Assembly: GCA_035530375.1 (NCBI GenBank)
Contig: DATKUY010000021.1
Location: 8,922-72,921 of the forward strand
Source: Sulfuricella sp035530375
Lineage (GTDB): Bacteria > Pseudomonadota > Gammaproteobacteria > Burkholderiales > Sulfuricellaceae
DNA length: 64,000 nt
Direction of reading: 5' to 3'
The translations under genes and the position numbers were made by a program. Below the pieces are notes generated by a model that saw only the letters and a list, made by a program, of their open reading frames with translations, was not told where the DNA came from and made no database searches. This document shows, piece after piece, positions 17,467-26,119 of this stretch; the first letter of the stretch is position 1, and every line of letters starts with the position of its first letter.

Positions 17467-17835
17467 CTACTCTTTCGCCTTCAACAAAGCCTTGAGATCG
17501 GCGAAGGGATTATGAGTAGCCAGCGATTCACTCGTCGAAGCCGATCCGGTTCGCCCGGCAGAATCCGCATATCTTGAGTGCTCGTTGTCGTGGCAATAGA
17601 TACACAACAGCTCCCAGTTGCTGCCATCCGGCGGATTGTTGTCGTGGTTGTGATCCTTGTGATGAACGGTTAGTTGCTGCAGGTTGGTTCGGGTGAAAGT
17701 CCGCGTGCATTTCCCGCAAATCCACGGGTAAATCTTGAGCGCCTGTTCCCGATACCCCTTTTCGCGTTGCTCCGCGTTGCGCCGGGCTTCGGCAATGATC
17801 CGGTCCAGTTTGCCGGGGTCTGGTTTTTGGGCCAT
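17467..17835 (-). CDS. yajD: HNH nuclease YajD family
   Basis: A 122-residue HNH endonuclease domain protein. Zinc-binding CxxC pairs are at Cys40/Cys43 (ICGKC) and Cys78/Cys81 (CIYC), with the HNH motif HHKDHNHDNNPPDGSNW (His58, His59, Asn73) and His82/His86. E. coli YajD has the same layout and no known role. The C-terminal 35 residues are poorly ordered. The 160-base spacer from the convergent DUF5610 gene holds no convincing gene. Confidence 0.9.
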   Translation of the reverse strand: MAQKPDPGKLDRIIAEARRNAEQREKGYREQALKIYPWICGKCTRTFTRTNLQQLTVHHKDHNHDNNPPDGSNWELLCIYCHDNEHSRYADSAGRTGSASTSESLATHNPFADLKALLKAKE

Positions 17836-18251
17836 GTCACGTCCTTATGAAGTAAGCGCCGGGAGACGAGTAAATAGTCTATGGTGGAAAAGGCAACCTG
17901 ATACAAATTGTATCTTATCCGGGTGGTCTCGGCAGGCTTGAATTCCAGACGCATGGACACGTCTGGCGCCATGTCGCCACGCAACTAGCATAGCAGGCGA
18001 TATTCGATGGCGTGCTAACGTGCGGACGCTGTTCTTATGCTTCGCAACGTGGCTATGCAATGATAGGGCATGGATCAAACAACGGAAGTTAGAGGTTAAA
18101 TGAATTGACGGTTTGCAGAAACCCAAGCGTAACTTGCCAGCGTTTGCGGGCTGGAATAATCGATTGCGAACGGCGTCGAAATCATGCGATAGTAGTAACA
18201 ATGGCACGGATGAGAGTGTGAGTGGTAATTGGCAATCAAGGAGAGAGCATC
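17836..18251. other. Intergenic region upstream of yajD
   Basis: About 415 bases with no supported gene. A 120-codon minus-strand frame (17845-18207) has atypical composition and no ribosome-binding site, and is judged spurious. The part from about 17990 to 18250 is less GC-rich than its surroundings. The end of the region carries AAGGAGAGAG, the ribosome-binding site of the small ORF that follows. Confidence 0.4.
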
Positions 18252-18320
18252 ATGGGAAGCAAAGACAAGAAAAAAGAATCAAAGGGTAAGAAGCCACAAC
18301 CAAAACCCACAGGCAAATAA
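18252..18320 (+). CDS. 22-residue lysine-rich small protein
   Basis: A very short ORF: ATG 18252 is preceded by AAGGAGAGAGCATC, a strong ribosome-binding site, and the product has nine Lys in 22 residues, starting MGSKDKKKESKGKK and ending in a Pro/Gln/Thr/Lys tail. No membrane segment. Tiny Lys-rich proteins of this type (MGSKDKKK-like) occur in other proteobacteria but have no assigned role. A hairpin with a T-run about 90 bases downstream could terminate the transcript. Translation is supported only by the ribosome-binding site and composition. Confidence 0.5.
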   Translation: MGSKDKKKESKGKKPQPKPTGK

Positions 18321-18411
18321 CCTTTCAAGCGCAATGCGTCTGGGGATCTATTTGGGGATAAAAGTCCCGGTTTAATACGACGGGTGATGGACGATTAGAC
18401 TGACGCCATCG

Positions 18412-18436
18412 CGCCTTTCTGGGCGTTTTGTTTTTT
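18412..18436 (+). terminator. Possible rho-independent terminator
   Basis: A short stem CGCC/GGCG with a six-base loop is followed by TTTTGTTTTTT. The stem is only four pairs, so the call is tentative; its place after the Lys-rich small ORF supports it. Confidence 0.4.
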
Positions 18437-18584
18437 CGTGACGCAGGCCGCTTATCCAGCCGATCCCTGGCCCCTGGCCTCTACGCTGCCGATAAGCGTC
18501 GATGTAGGCTACAATATGCAAGGCGATGCCGCAGAAGCTAATTTAGCGGATGAACGTGCCAATCTTTAGGAGCCGTCATTTCCC

Positions 18585-19142
18585 ATGGCCCAAGAAACCC
18601 TTCTCCCTCTGAGCAAGTTTATCGGCGCAAAATTTTCTCTCAGCGACGCCTCGCCCGAATTCGCTCTGGATGACGATGAAGCAGAGTTCATGCTGGAAAT
18701 CCTTGAAGGGGTCGACTGGTCCGAGCCGATTTGCCTGTTCGGCGAATACGCTATCCGCCAGCATAGTGCCTGGACCGAAGGCGGGAATGTCGGGATTTTC
18801 CACGGCAGCGACATCGTGGGGTTTTATGAAGGCCCCAACCTGTGGGTTCGTCCTGACCATCGCCGGCTCGGACTGGCCATCCCGCTGATCCTGTCCGCCG
18901 CCAAGCTAAGGGGCGGTAGCGTCTTGCCTCCTGACTTCGATACCCAGGGCTATTCACCCGCCGGCCTGTTGGCGCACACCGTGGCGCACTTGCAAACGCT
19001 ACTATGCGCGATAAAACGAGGCGAGCCCATTCCCGAGGAAGTGTTGCGCGAATATAATATTCAGGATGCCGGCGAGTTCATACGCATGTTCGGGGCCAAA
19101 ACCATCGAAGATTTGACGTGCTGTCAACCGGTAAAAACTTAA
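18585..19142 (+). CDS. conserved-looking hypothetical protein, possibly GNAT-like
   Basis: A 185-residue protein without signal or membrane segments. The N-terminal half is acidic (ALDDDEAEFMLEILEGVDW). The segment GPNLWVRPDHRRLGLAIPLILSAAKLRGG (described in two parts: LWVRPDHRRLGLAIPLI, then SAAKLRGG) resembles the acetyl-CoA-binding region of GNAT acetyltransferases, but the classical Q/RxxGxG/A is imperfect. A role cannot be assigned. AGGAG lies 13 bases before the ATG, a rather long spacing. Confidence 0.55.
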   Translation: MAQETLLPLSKFIGAKFSLSDASPEFALDDDEAEFMLEILEGVDWSEPICLFGEYAIRQHSAWTEGGNVGIFHGSDIVGFYEGPNLWVRPDHRRLGLAIPLILSAAKLRGGSVLPPDFDTQGYSPAGLLAHTVAHLQTLLCAIKRGEPIPEEVLREYNIQDAGEFIRMFGAKTIEDLTCCQPVKT

Positions 19143-19317
19143 GCTAGCGGCCTGTCGGACTTACCCGAGAAGCCGGAAATTTTGAACAAATCACATTGCT
19201 TTGTTTCAGCATGCAGGTATTAGCGCTGATGAGGGAATTGTATCGCAACTGTCAGCCCTCTTTGCTTGACCCACTAAATCATCCCGAACATTAAGGCGAT
19301 GGCGGTATAACACCACT

Positions 19318-19584
19318 ATGAATGACCAACAACCGATTTCCCCTCGTCGTCGCCTGCAAGAGCTCCTGGCAATCCCGGAAAGACAGCGAACCGATGCTCA
19401 GTGGGATGAACTCAGCGAGCTTGAAATTACTCTGGCTTCCGTGAATCGCGCGGAGACGCCTGAGCAAGGTGTTCGGCGGAACGCCACTGCACCCGCTAAT
19501 CACCCCAAATCCAGCGGTGACACACAAGGCAAGAAACCGTTCAAAAAGTTCCACAGGAAGCCGCCCAAGGGAAAAACGCCTTGA
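19318..19584 (+). CDS. small hypothetical protein with basic tail
   Basis: An 88-residue protein. The first 45 residues are predicted helical (RRRLQELLAIPERQRTDAQWDELSELEITL), and the last 25 are a Lys/Pro-rich disordered tail (KKPFKKFHRKPPKGKTP). Such tails often bind nucleic acid or ribosomes, but no family was recognised. It ends 60 bases before the flavin oxidoreductase gene on the same strand. The 175 bases upstream show no feature. Confidence 0.55.
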   Translation: MNDQQPISPRRRLQELLAIPERQRTDAQWDELSELEITLASVNRAETPEQGVRRNATAPANHPKSSGDTQGKKPFKKFHRKPPKGKTP

Positions 19585-19643
19585 GATAGCGCGATAATAA
19601 ACGTCACCATCCCGGCGATGTTCATAATCTCAAGAGCAAAACC

Positions 19644-20726
19644 ATGCCACATCTCTTCGAACCCTTGACCCTCCGCGGATTAACCTTGCCAAACCGCATC
19701 GGCATTCCGCCCATGTGTCAGTACTCCGCGCAAGACGGCATGGCCACAGACTGGCATTTCGTGCACTACGGCAGCCGGGCTGCGGGAGGTGCGGGGTTGA
19801 TCATAGTCGAAGCGACTGCTGTTGCACCGGAAGGCAGAATCAGCCCAGGCGACCTGGGGCTCTGGCAAAATCAGCAAATCGAGCCTCTTTCCCGGATTGC
19901 GCATTTCATGGCGGCGCGCGGTTCCGTGCCCGCCATTCAGCTTGCCCACGCCGGGCGCAAGGCCAGCGTTGGTCTGGGTTGGCAGGCCCAGCGCACCCTG
20001 TCGAAGGATGAAGGCGGATGGTCGACTGTGGCACCTTCTGCAATCCCCTTCGGGGATGGCTACGACATGCCCGAGGAATTGGACGAAGCGGGGATACGTC
20101 GGGTAATCGGGCAATTCGCCGCAGCTGCCAGACGAGCATGCGAAGCCGGTTTCCAGATTGTGGAAGTGCACGCCGCCCATGGCTATTTGCTGCACCAGTT
20201 TCTTTCCCCGCTTTCCAACCGCCGCACCGATTCATATGGCGGCAGCTTCGACAACCGTACCCGTTTAGTGCGTGAAGTGGTGTCGGCGGTACGCGCCGAG
20301 TGGCCGGATAACCTGCCTCTGATCGTACGTCTTTCCGCTACCGACTGGCAGGAAGGCGGCTGGGACGTGGAGGGGTCGGTGGAACTGTGCCGCGACCTCA
20401 AGAAACTGGGGGTGGACTTAGTGGACGTTTCCTCCGCCGGTCTCACTCCATCGGCAAAAGTTCCAGCCGGAACGGGTTTCCAGACCGAATTTGCCGCGCG
20501 CATCCGCCGCGAATCTGGAATCGCCAGCGCTGCTGTCGGGTTTATTACCTCGCCGGCACAGGCCGACCATATCATCCGCACCGCCCAGGCGGACATGGTG
20601 CTTCTCGGCCGCGAACTGCTGCGCGACCCCTATTGGCCGCTGCATGCCGCCCAAGCTTTGGGGCAGCCCATCCCTTGGCCGCTGCAATACCAGCGTGCAG
20701 CACCGCCCGGTACGACGGGGCGCTGA
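19644..20726 (+). CDS. NADH:flavin oxidoreductase, Old Yellow Enzyme family (YqjM-like)
   Basis: A 360-residue FMN-dependent ene-reductase of the YqjM/thermophilic-like OYE class. The barrel begins LTLRGLTLPNRIGIPPMCQYSAQDG, read here as LTLPNRIGIPPMCQYS, which holds the class-typical Cys near FMN. Later motifs are IQLAHAGRKAS, VEVHAAHGYLLHQFLSP with the His-x-x-His pair for substrate binding, NRRTDSYGGS, and LGRELLRDPYWP at the end. The physiological substrate (an activated alkene or quinone-like electrophile) cannot be predicted. About 277 bases follow before the tRNA, with no supported gene. Confidence 0.93.
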   Translation: MPHLFEPLTLRGLTLPNRIGIPPMCQYSAQDGMATDWHFVHYGSRAAGGAGLIIVEATAVAPEGRISPGDLGLWQNQQIEPLSRIAHFMAARGSVPAIQLAHAGRKASVGLGWQAQRTLSKDEGGWSTVAPSAIPFGDGYDMPEELDEAGIRRVIGQFAAAARRACEAGFQIVEVHAAHGYLLHQFLSPLSNRRTDSYGGSFDNRTRLVREVVSAVRAEWPDNLPLIVRLSATDWQEGGWDVEGSVELCRDLKKLGVDLVDVSSAGLTPSAKVPAGTGFQTEFAARIRRESGIASAAVGFITSPAQADHIIRTAQADMVLLGRELLRDPYWPLHAAQALGQPIPWPLQYQRAAPPGTTGR

Positions 20727-21003
20727 ACGGCGCCGTGACGGCAAGGCCGCTCTTCTTTTATCCCTGTAGTTCGCCCAAGCTCTCGGTCAATCGGATCGTC
20801 CACAAGCGGCGCGCTCCGACCGCCGATTACCTCAAACGGTTGACGGTCTGCTCTGAGTCGAGGCGGACATATACAGCCCCTGCCGAGAAAAAAAGAAAGG
20901 CCGGATCAGCATCAACTGACCCGACCCTGACTTGGAAGTCATAATCTTGCCCGGCGGCAAAGTTATGCTTCCCGGCACAGAGAGAATTCTGGCCTTGTAT
21001 GGC

Positions 21004-21079
21004 TGGTGGAGGTGGACGGGATCGAACCGACGGCCTTGTCATTGCGAACGACACGCTCTCCCAACTGAGCTACACCCCC
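21004..21079 (-). tRNA. tRNA-Ala(CGC)
   Basis: The minus strand folds into a full cloverleaf: acceptor GGGGGTG/CACCTCC, D-arm GCTCAGTTGGGAGAGC, anticodon stem TGTCG/TGACA with loop TTCGCAA, and a T-arm with TTCGATC; discriminator A and CCA are encoded. The anticodon (forward 21044-21046) is CGC, so the tRNA reads GCG alanine codons. Acceptor and T-arm are typical of proteobacterial tRNA-Ala. Confidence 0.93.
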
Positions 21080-21143
21080 ATGTGGAATTTTCATTTTAAC
21101 TTATAATCTCTATAACTTAAAAGTGTTGCCTGGAAAGGTGAGG

Positions 21144-23216
21144 ATGCAGATGACGATTTTTCAGCGGCTTGGCTGGTTTATGGTTGCCGGTTTCGGTGCG
21201 GCGGCGGTTGGCGGCATCGCCCTCAACCGTGGCGAGAGCATCAATGCGCTCTGGTTCGTTGCCGCCGCCGTCTGTGTTTACGCCCTCGCCTACCGCTTTT
21301 ACAGCGCCTGGATTGCGGCCAAAGTGCTGATGCTGGACGAGACCCGCGCCACGCCTGCCGAACGGCTCGATAACGGGCGCGATTTTGTGCCGACCAACAA
21401 GTGGATCGTGTTCGGCCACCATTTTGCCGCCATCGCCGGGCCGGGGCCGCTGATCGGCCCAACCCTGGCGGCGCAGTTCGGCTATCTGCCGGGCACGCTG
21501 TGGATTCTGACCGGCGCAGTGCTGGGCGGCTGCGTGCAGGACATGACCATCCTGTTCTTCTCCACTCGCCGCGACGGGCGCAGCCTGGGGCAGATGGCGC
21601 GCGACGAACTGGGCCCGGTCGGCGGCATGGCGGCGCTGGTCGGCACGCTGATGATCATGGTGATCCTGATCGCGGTGCTCGGACTGGTGGTGGTCAACGC
21701 CATGAAACACAGTCCGTGGGCGACCTCGACGGTGGCGGCCACCATTCCGATCGCGGTGCTGGTCGGGCTTTACATGCGCAACATCCGCCCCGGCCGGGTG
21801 CTGGAGGCTTCGCTGCTCGGGCTTGCGCTGTTGCTGCTGGCGGTGGCGGGCGGCGGCTGGATCGACCACAACGAAACCCTGCGCCCGCTGTTCGATCACG
21901 AAGGGCTGACGCTGGCCTGGCTGGTCATCGGTTACGGTTTTTTCGCCGCGATCCTGCCGGTCTGGCTGCTGCTGGCGCCGCGCGATTACCTTTCCACCTT
22001 CATGAAACTCGGCACCATCCTGCTGCTCGCCATCGCCATCGTGCTGCTGCGCCCGGAAATCAGGATGCCGGCGCTGACCCGGTTCATCGACGGCAGCGGG
22101 CCGATCTTCGGCGGCACGCTGTTCCCCTTCGTTTTCATCACCATCGCCTGCGGCGCGGTGTCCGGCTTCCATGCGCTGATTTCGTCCGGCACCACGCCCA
22201 AGCTGCTGGCCAATGAGCGCGACATCCGCATGATCGGCTACGGCGGCATGGTACTGGAATCGTTCGTCGCGATCATGGCGATGATCGCCGCCACGGTGCT
22301 CGACCCCGGCGTGTTTTTCGCGATCAACAGCCCGGCTGGCGTGGTCGGCAAGGAAGCGGTCGAGGCGGTGGCGAAAATCTCATCCTGGGGCTTTCCGGTG
22401 ACGGTCGAGCAGATGGCATTCCTCGCCCAGCAGATGGGCGAAACCACCTTGTTCGCCCGCACCGGCGGCGCGCCCTCGCTGGCGGTCGGCATGGCGAGCA
22501 TTTTCGGCAACGCCTTCGGCCAGGGCTGGTTGTCGATCTGGTACCACTTCGCGATCATGTTCGAGGCGGTGTTCATCCTCACCACGCTGGATGCCGGCAC
22601 CCGCGTCGGGCGCTTCATGCTGCAGGATTTTCTCGGCAACTTTTCGCCCCGGTTGGGCCGGACATCCTGGTACCCGTCGGTACTGCTCACCAGCGGGATC
22701 ATCGTCGCGGCCTGGGGCTATTTCCTCTATATCGGCGTAATCGACCCGCAGGGCGGGGTCAACATCCTGTGGCCGCTGTTCGGCATTTCCAACCAGATGC
22801 TGGCGGCAATCGCCCTGTCGGTCGCGACCGGCATCCTGGTCAAATCCGGCAGGCTGAAATTCTCATGGGTGACCGGCGTGCCGCTGGCCTGGCTGGCGAT
22901 CATCACCACCTCGGCATCGTGGGAGAAGATCATGAGCGCGGACGTGCGCGTCGGCTTCTTTGCCGCCGCCGACAACATGGCCGCCAAACTCGCCAGCGGT
23001 GCGCTGCCGCCGGAGAAGGCGGCGGTTGCGCCGCAACTGATTTTCAACCTGCATCTCGATGCCTGGCTGACGCTGTTTTTCGTGGCGGTGCTGTGGCTGA
23101 TTATTTTCGACATGCTGCGGGTGTGCGCACGGCACCTGCAGGGCAAACAGGTTGCCGCGCTGTCGGAATCGCCCCACGAGCCGAGCCGGCTGGTGGAAGA
23201 CTGGGTGCGGGACTGA
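21144..23216 (+). CDS. cstA: CstA-family peptide/pyruvate transporter
   Basis: A 690-residue inner-membrane protein with many transmembrane helices, of the CstA/BtsT family of transporters for peptides or pyruvate, usually induced by carbon starvation. Typical motifs: RFYSAWIAAKVL, NKWIVFGHHFAAIAGPGPLIGPTLAAQ (two parts: WIVFGHHFAAIAG, PGPLIGPTLAAQFG) and SGTTPKLLANERDIRMIGYG (SGTTPK, then IRMIGYG). ATG 21144 or ATG 21150 are both possible, with AAAGG and AGG upstream respectively. The tiny ybdD gene follows two bases after the stop, the usual pairing. Confidence 0.93.
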   Translation: MQMTIFQRLGWFMVAGFGAAAVGGIALNRGESINALWFVAAAVCVYALAYRFYSAWIAAKVLMLDETRATPAERLDNGRDFVPTNKWIVFGHHFAAIAGPGPLIGPTLAAQFGYLPGTLWILTGAVLGGCVQDMTILFFSTRRDGRSLGQMARDELGPVGGMAALVGTLMIMVILIAVLGLVVVNAMKHSPWATSTVAATIPIAVLVGLYMRNIRPGRVLEASLLGLALLLLAVAGGGWIDHNETLRPLFDHEGLTLAWLVIGYGFFAAILPVWLLLAPRDYLSTFMKLGTILLLAIAIVLLRPEIRMPALTRFIDGSGPIFGGTLFPFVFITIACGAVSGFHALISSGTTPKLLANERDIRMIGYGGMVLESFVAIMAMIAATVLDPGVFFAINSPAGVVGKEAVEAVAKISSWGFPVTVEQMAFLAQQMGETTLFARTGGAPSLAVGMASIFGNAFGQGWLSIWYHFAIMFEAVFILTTLDAGTRVGRFMLQDFLGNFSPRLGRTSWYPSVLLTSGIIVAAWGYFLYIGVIDPQGGVNILWPLFGISNQMLAAIALSVATGILVKSGRLKFSWVTGVPLAWLAIITTSASWEKIMSADVRVGFFAAADNMAAKLASGALPPEKAAVAPQLIFNLHLDAWLTLFFVAVLWLIIFDMLRVCARHLQGKQVAALSESPHEPSRLVEDWVRD

Positions 23217-23218
23217 CC

Positions 23219-23389
23219 ATGCCGAACCGGCTCTGGCGCTTTATTCGCCGCCTTTCCGGCGACGACGCCTACGAGCGCTATCTCGCCCACCACGCCGCCG
23301 CCCACCCCGGAGAGCCGCCGCTGTCGCGCAAGGCGTTTTTCCGGCAGGAGCAGGAAAGAAAGTGGGCCGGAGTGCGGCGATGTTGCTGA
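23219..23389 (+). CDS. ybdD: YbdD/YjiX family small protein (CstA partner)
   Basis: A 56-residue protein that begins MPNRLWRFIRRLSGDDAYERYLAHH and ends in RRCC (shown as MPNRLWRFIRR, DDAYERYLAHH). The YbdD/YjiX (DUF466) family has the same DxYxxYxxHxxxxHP core and terminal Cys-Cys, and its genes regularly sit directly after cstA. The start codon is two bases after the cstA stop. Its role with the transporter is not known. Confidence 0.88.
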   Translation: MPNRLWRFIRRLSGDDAYERYLAHHAAAHPGEPPLSRKAFFRQEQERKWAGVRRCC

Positions 23390-23454
23390 GCCCTCAAGAC
23401 GAGGCCGTGGCAGGAGGATAAAATGGGGCATGATTTCCACTGATGAGGAGGCAC

Positions 23455-24549
23455 ATGGACGCATGGTCAGAACTGTATTCAGTATTGCATTCCTATATTC
23501 CCGCCCTGGCGGCCTCTGCGGCTGTCGTTCTGCTGCTGTGGGGGGTGAACTGGCTGATGCAGCGCCGCCGACAGGATGTCGGCGCGGAGTCGCGGCTGCC
23601 GCGCCAGCTCATCATGCTGGCATTGTCCCTGACGGGACTGGTGGTAGTTATCCTGCTCATCCCGATGTCGGACACCACGCGCGGGCAGGTGCTGAGTCTG
23701 CTCGGGTTGGTACTGACCGGCGTGGTCGCGCTTTCGTCCACCACCTTCGTTGCGAATGCCATGGCAGGCTTCATGCTGCGGGCGGTAAAAAGTTTCCGCC
23801 CTGGGGACTTCATCCGCGTCGGCGAACAGTTTGGCCGAGTGACGGAAAGAGGGCTGTTCCACACCGAAATCCAGACCGAAGAGCGTGATCTGACTACGCT
23901 GCCGAATCTTTTGCTGGTGAATAACCCGGTCACCGTCGTGCGTACCTCCGGGACCATCGTCTCAGCCACTCTCTCGCTGGGATACGACATATCTCGAACC
24001 CGCATCGAGGCATTGCTGAAAAAGGCGGCGGAAAATACGGGCCTGGAAGAGTCTTTCGTCCAGGTCAGGAATCTGGGGGATTTCTCCGTTTCGTACCGGA
24101 TCGCAGGATTTCTCGCGGAGGTCAAACAACTGCTGACGGTGAGATCTAATCTGCAAAAAAACATACTGGATGCCCTGCACGGCGATGGTATCGAAATCGT
24201 TTCCCCTGCATTCATGAACCAGCGCCAGCTGCCGGTGGGAAGCAAAATGATCCCCAAAGAGCCCTATGGGGAGAAAAAAACGCAAAAAGCGGCGGAGGAA
24301 GAGCCGGAGACGCTGATCTTCGACAAGGCCGAAGAGGCGGAAAAGCTGGATCGGGAGCGCGAAGAACTCGCGCGCCTCAATCAGCGGCTCGAAGAACTCA
24401 AAAAGCTGAAGGAAGCGGCGGCGGAAACCGAACAACCCCGGATTGAGGCCGAAATGGACACGACGAAACAACGCCTGGAACAAATCTCACGCCAGCTTGG
24501 CAACAATGCAGAAAACAGCCAATCGGGGGGCGCGGCCAAGGATCGCTGA
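23455..24549 (+). CDS. MscS-family mechanosensitive channel-like protein
   Basis: A 364-residue membrane protein with two to three N-terminal helices (about 12-110), then the MscS pore/beta domain: VALSSTTFVANAMAGFMLR and KSFRPGDFIRVGEQFGRV, with TTLPNLLLVNNPV next. The C-terminus (about 270-364) is a charged, Glu/Lys-rich coiled coil (LDREREELARLNQRLEELKK) not usual in short MscS channels. The start has GAGGAGGCAC upstream. It stands alone, between ybdD and the convergent KamA gene. Confidence 0.9.
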   Translation: MDAWSELYSVLHSYIPALAASAAVVLLLWGVNWLMQRRRQDVGAESRLPRQLIMLALSLTGLVVVILLIPMSDTTRGQVLSLLGLVLTGVVALSSTTFVANAMAGFMLRAVKSFRPGDFIRVGEQFGRVTERGLFHTEIQTEERDLTTLPNLLLVNNPVTVVRTSGTIVSATLSLGYDISRTRIEALLKKAAENTGLEESFVQVRNLGDFSVSYRIAGFLAEVKQLLTVRSNLQKNILDALHGDGIEIVSPAFMNQRQLPVGSKMIPKEPYGEKKTQKAAEEEPETLIFDKAEEAEKLDREREELARLNQRLEELKKLKEAAAETEQPRIEAEMDTTKQRLEQISRQLGNNAENSQSGGAAKDR

Positions 24550-24579
24550 CGGCACCCGCCGGCGACGGACGCGCCCTCG

Positions 24580-25962
24580 TTATTCGAAGTCGTCCGCGGT
24601 GCTGGTGCCCTTTTCCTCGTGATAGAGCTGCGCCATCTCTTCATCGAAAAAGAACTTTTCCTCGCCGAAAGCCGGCTTGAGATCTTCCAGCCAGGTCGCT
24701 TTATCGTCGTAGGCGGCAAAGAAGGGCCGCTGCACCCAGTCCGGGTTGCGCCCCTGCAAAAAGCGCATGACAAAAATCTTCTCTCCGCTCGCCTCGGCCA
24801 CGCCGAGCAGTTGAATCTTGCCCGGGTTGGCGGACATGCTGGGGCCGCGTACCGTGCGGCACAGTCCGCTCACCTGCTGATAGGCCTCGCGGAAAACCTG
24901 CCAGGCCCGCTCCAGCGGCACCGAGAAATAATGCTGCGCGCCGGTATCCCGCGCCACGAACATGTAATATGGGATGCAGCCGAGATCGACCTGGCTGTTC
25001 CACATCCTGGCCCATACCGCCGGATCGTCGTTGATGTGGCGCAGCACCGGCGACTGGGTGCGAATCTCCGCGCCGGTTTTCCTTACCCGCCGGATGGCGT
25101 CCTTCACCACCTGCGGCTCCAGCTCGCGCGGATGGTTGAAATGGGCCATGACCGCCAGGTGCTTGCCGGCGTCTGACACTTTTCGGAACAGGGCGAGCAG
25201 ATCTTCGGCATCGTCATCGCTGACAAACTTGTAAGGCCAGTAGGCGAATGCCTTGGTGCCGATGCGGATGCGGCGCAGATTCGGCAGATCCGCCTGAATC
25301 AGCGGCTCCAGGTAAGAAGCCAGGTTATTTGCGGACATGATCAGCGGGTCGCCGCCGGTGAACAGCACGTCCGTCACTTCGGGGTGTTCCCTGAGGTACC
25401 CGATCAGCAGCTCGATCTCCCGGCTGGCGAACTTGAAATCCGACATCCCGACGAACTGCGGCCAGCGGAAGCAGAACGTGCAGTATGCATGGCAGGTCTG
25501 GCCCTGGCTCGGGAAGAACAGCACGGTCTGCCGGTATTTGTGCTGCATCCCGTGCAGCCGCTCGCCGTTGAGCAAAGGCACGTTGTGGTCGAGCTGCCCG
25601 GCCGGATGGGGATTGAGCTGCATGCGGATGCGGTTGGCCGCCTCGCGGATGACGGTCTTGTCGGCGCCTTGTTTGAGCAAGGCGGCGATTTCATCATAGT
25701 GCTCCGGCAACAGCATGTCGCGCTGGGGAAAGGTGAGTATGAAAATCGGGTCGTTGGGAATGTCGTCCCAGTCGATCAGCTGCTCGACGACAAAGTTGTT
25801 CGCCTTGAATGGCAGAACATGACCGACCACCTCGATGTCGAATTTCTGCTGTTCCGTGAGACCCTGCATTTGCGGGATCTCGCGGAAGTTGTGGAGCAGA
25901 TAGGATTTGTACTGAGATTTCTGGAGACGGTGTGCCGAAAAACTCAAGTTGCGTGCCTGCAT
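24580..25962 (-). CDS. KamA-family radical SAM aminomutase-like protein
   Basis: A 460-residue radical SAM protein of the lysine 2,3-aminomutase family. The cluster motif is Cys157-x3-Cys161-x2-Cys164 (CHAYCTFCFRW), followed by VLFTGGDPLIMSANNL. A PLP-lysine position comparable to the aminomutase GGGGK region may be the Lys in MSANPGKIQLLG, but the glycine-rich form is not conserved. ATG 25962 follows a GGGGGT ribosome-binding site; the upstream frame to 26061 lacks family similarity. Substrate could be lysine, another amino acid, or a protein, so no gene symbol is given. No lysine-fermentation genes are near. Confidence 0.82.
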   Translation of the reverse strand: MQARNLSFSAHRLQKSQYKSYLLHNFREIPQMQGLTEQQKFDIEVVGHVLPFKANNFVVEQLIDWDDIPNDPIFILTFPQRDMLLPEHYDEIAALLKQGADKTVIREAANRIRMQLNPHPAGQLDHNVPLLNGERLHGMQHKYRQTVLFFPSQGQTCHAYCTFCFRWPQFVGMSDFKFASREIELLIGYLREHPEVTDVLFTGGDPLIMSANNLASYLEPLIQADLPNLRRIRIGTKAFAYWPYKFVSDDDAEDLLALFRKVSDAGKHLAVMAHFNHPRELEPQVVKDAIRRVRKTGAEIRTQSPVLRHINDDPAVWARMWNSQVDLGCIPYYMFVARDTGAQHYFSVPLERAWQVFREAYQQVSGLCRTVRGPSMSANPGKIQLLGVAEASGEKIFVMRFLQGRNPDWVQRPFFAAYDDKATWLEDLKPAFGEEKFFFDEEMAQLYHEEKGTSTADDFE

Positions 25963-26016
25963 GGTTTTACCCCCTGTTGCCTGATGCGCCCATGGGCTGC
26001 ACCGTAAAAACATGTT

Positions 26017-26039
26017 TTGCACAAAACAATATTGCACAA
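26017..26039. promoter_or_regulatory. Direct repeat TTGCACAA upstream of the KamA gene (possible operator)
   Basis: TTGCACAA occurs at 26017-26024 and again at 26032-26039, 15 bases start to start, 55-80 bases upstream of the KamA start. The region is AT-rich and probably holds the promoter. The repeat may be a regulator site, but this is untested. Confidence 0.3.
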
Positions 26040-26119
26040 TAGTATCACACAAGGCGGGCAAACATCGAATTTCAGGTGTAAGTGATTGTTTTTTCGCAAA
26101 ACAATTGGGCGGGCTCTAG

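Noticed and set aside
17845..18207. A 120-codon minus-strand frame upstream of yajD
   Set aside because: No ribosome-binding site, unusual composition (many His, Cys, Arg), no recognisable domain.
20827..21054. A 75-codon minus-strand frame across the tRNA-Ala gene
   Set aside because: It runs through the tRNA; the part beyond it has no recognisable similarity and a stop at its end. Treated as chance, although a decayed gene in 20760-20990 is not excluded.
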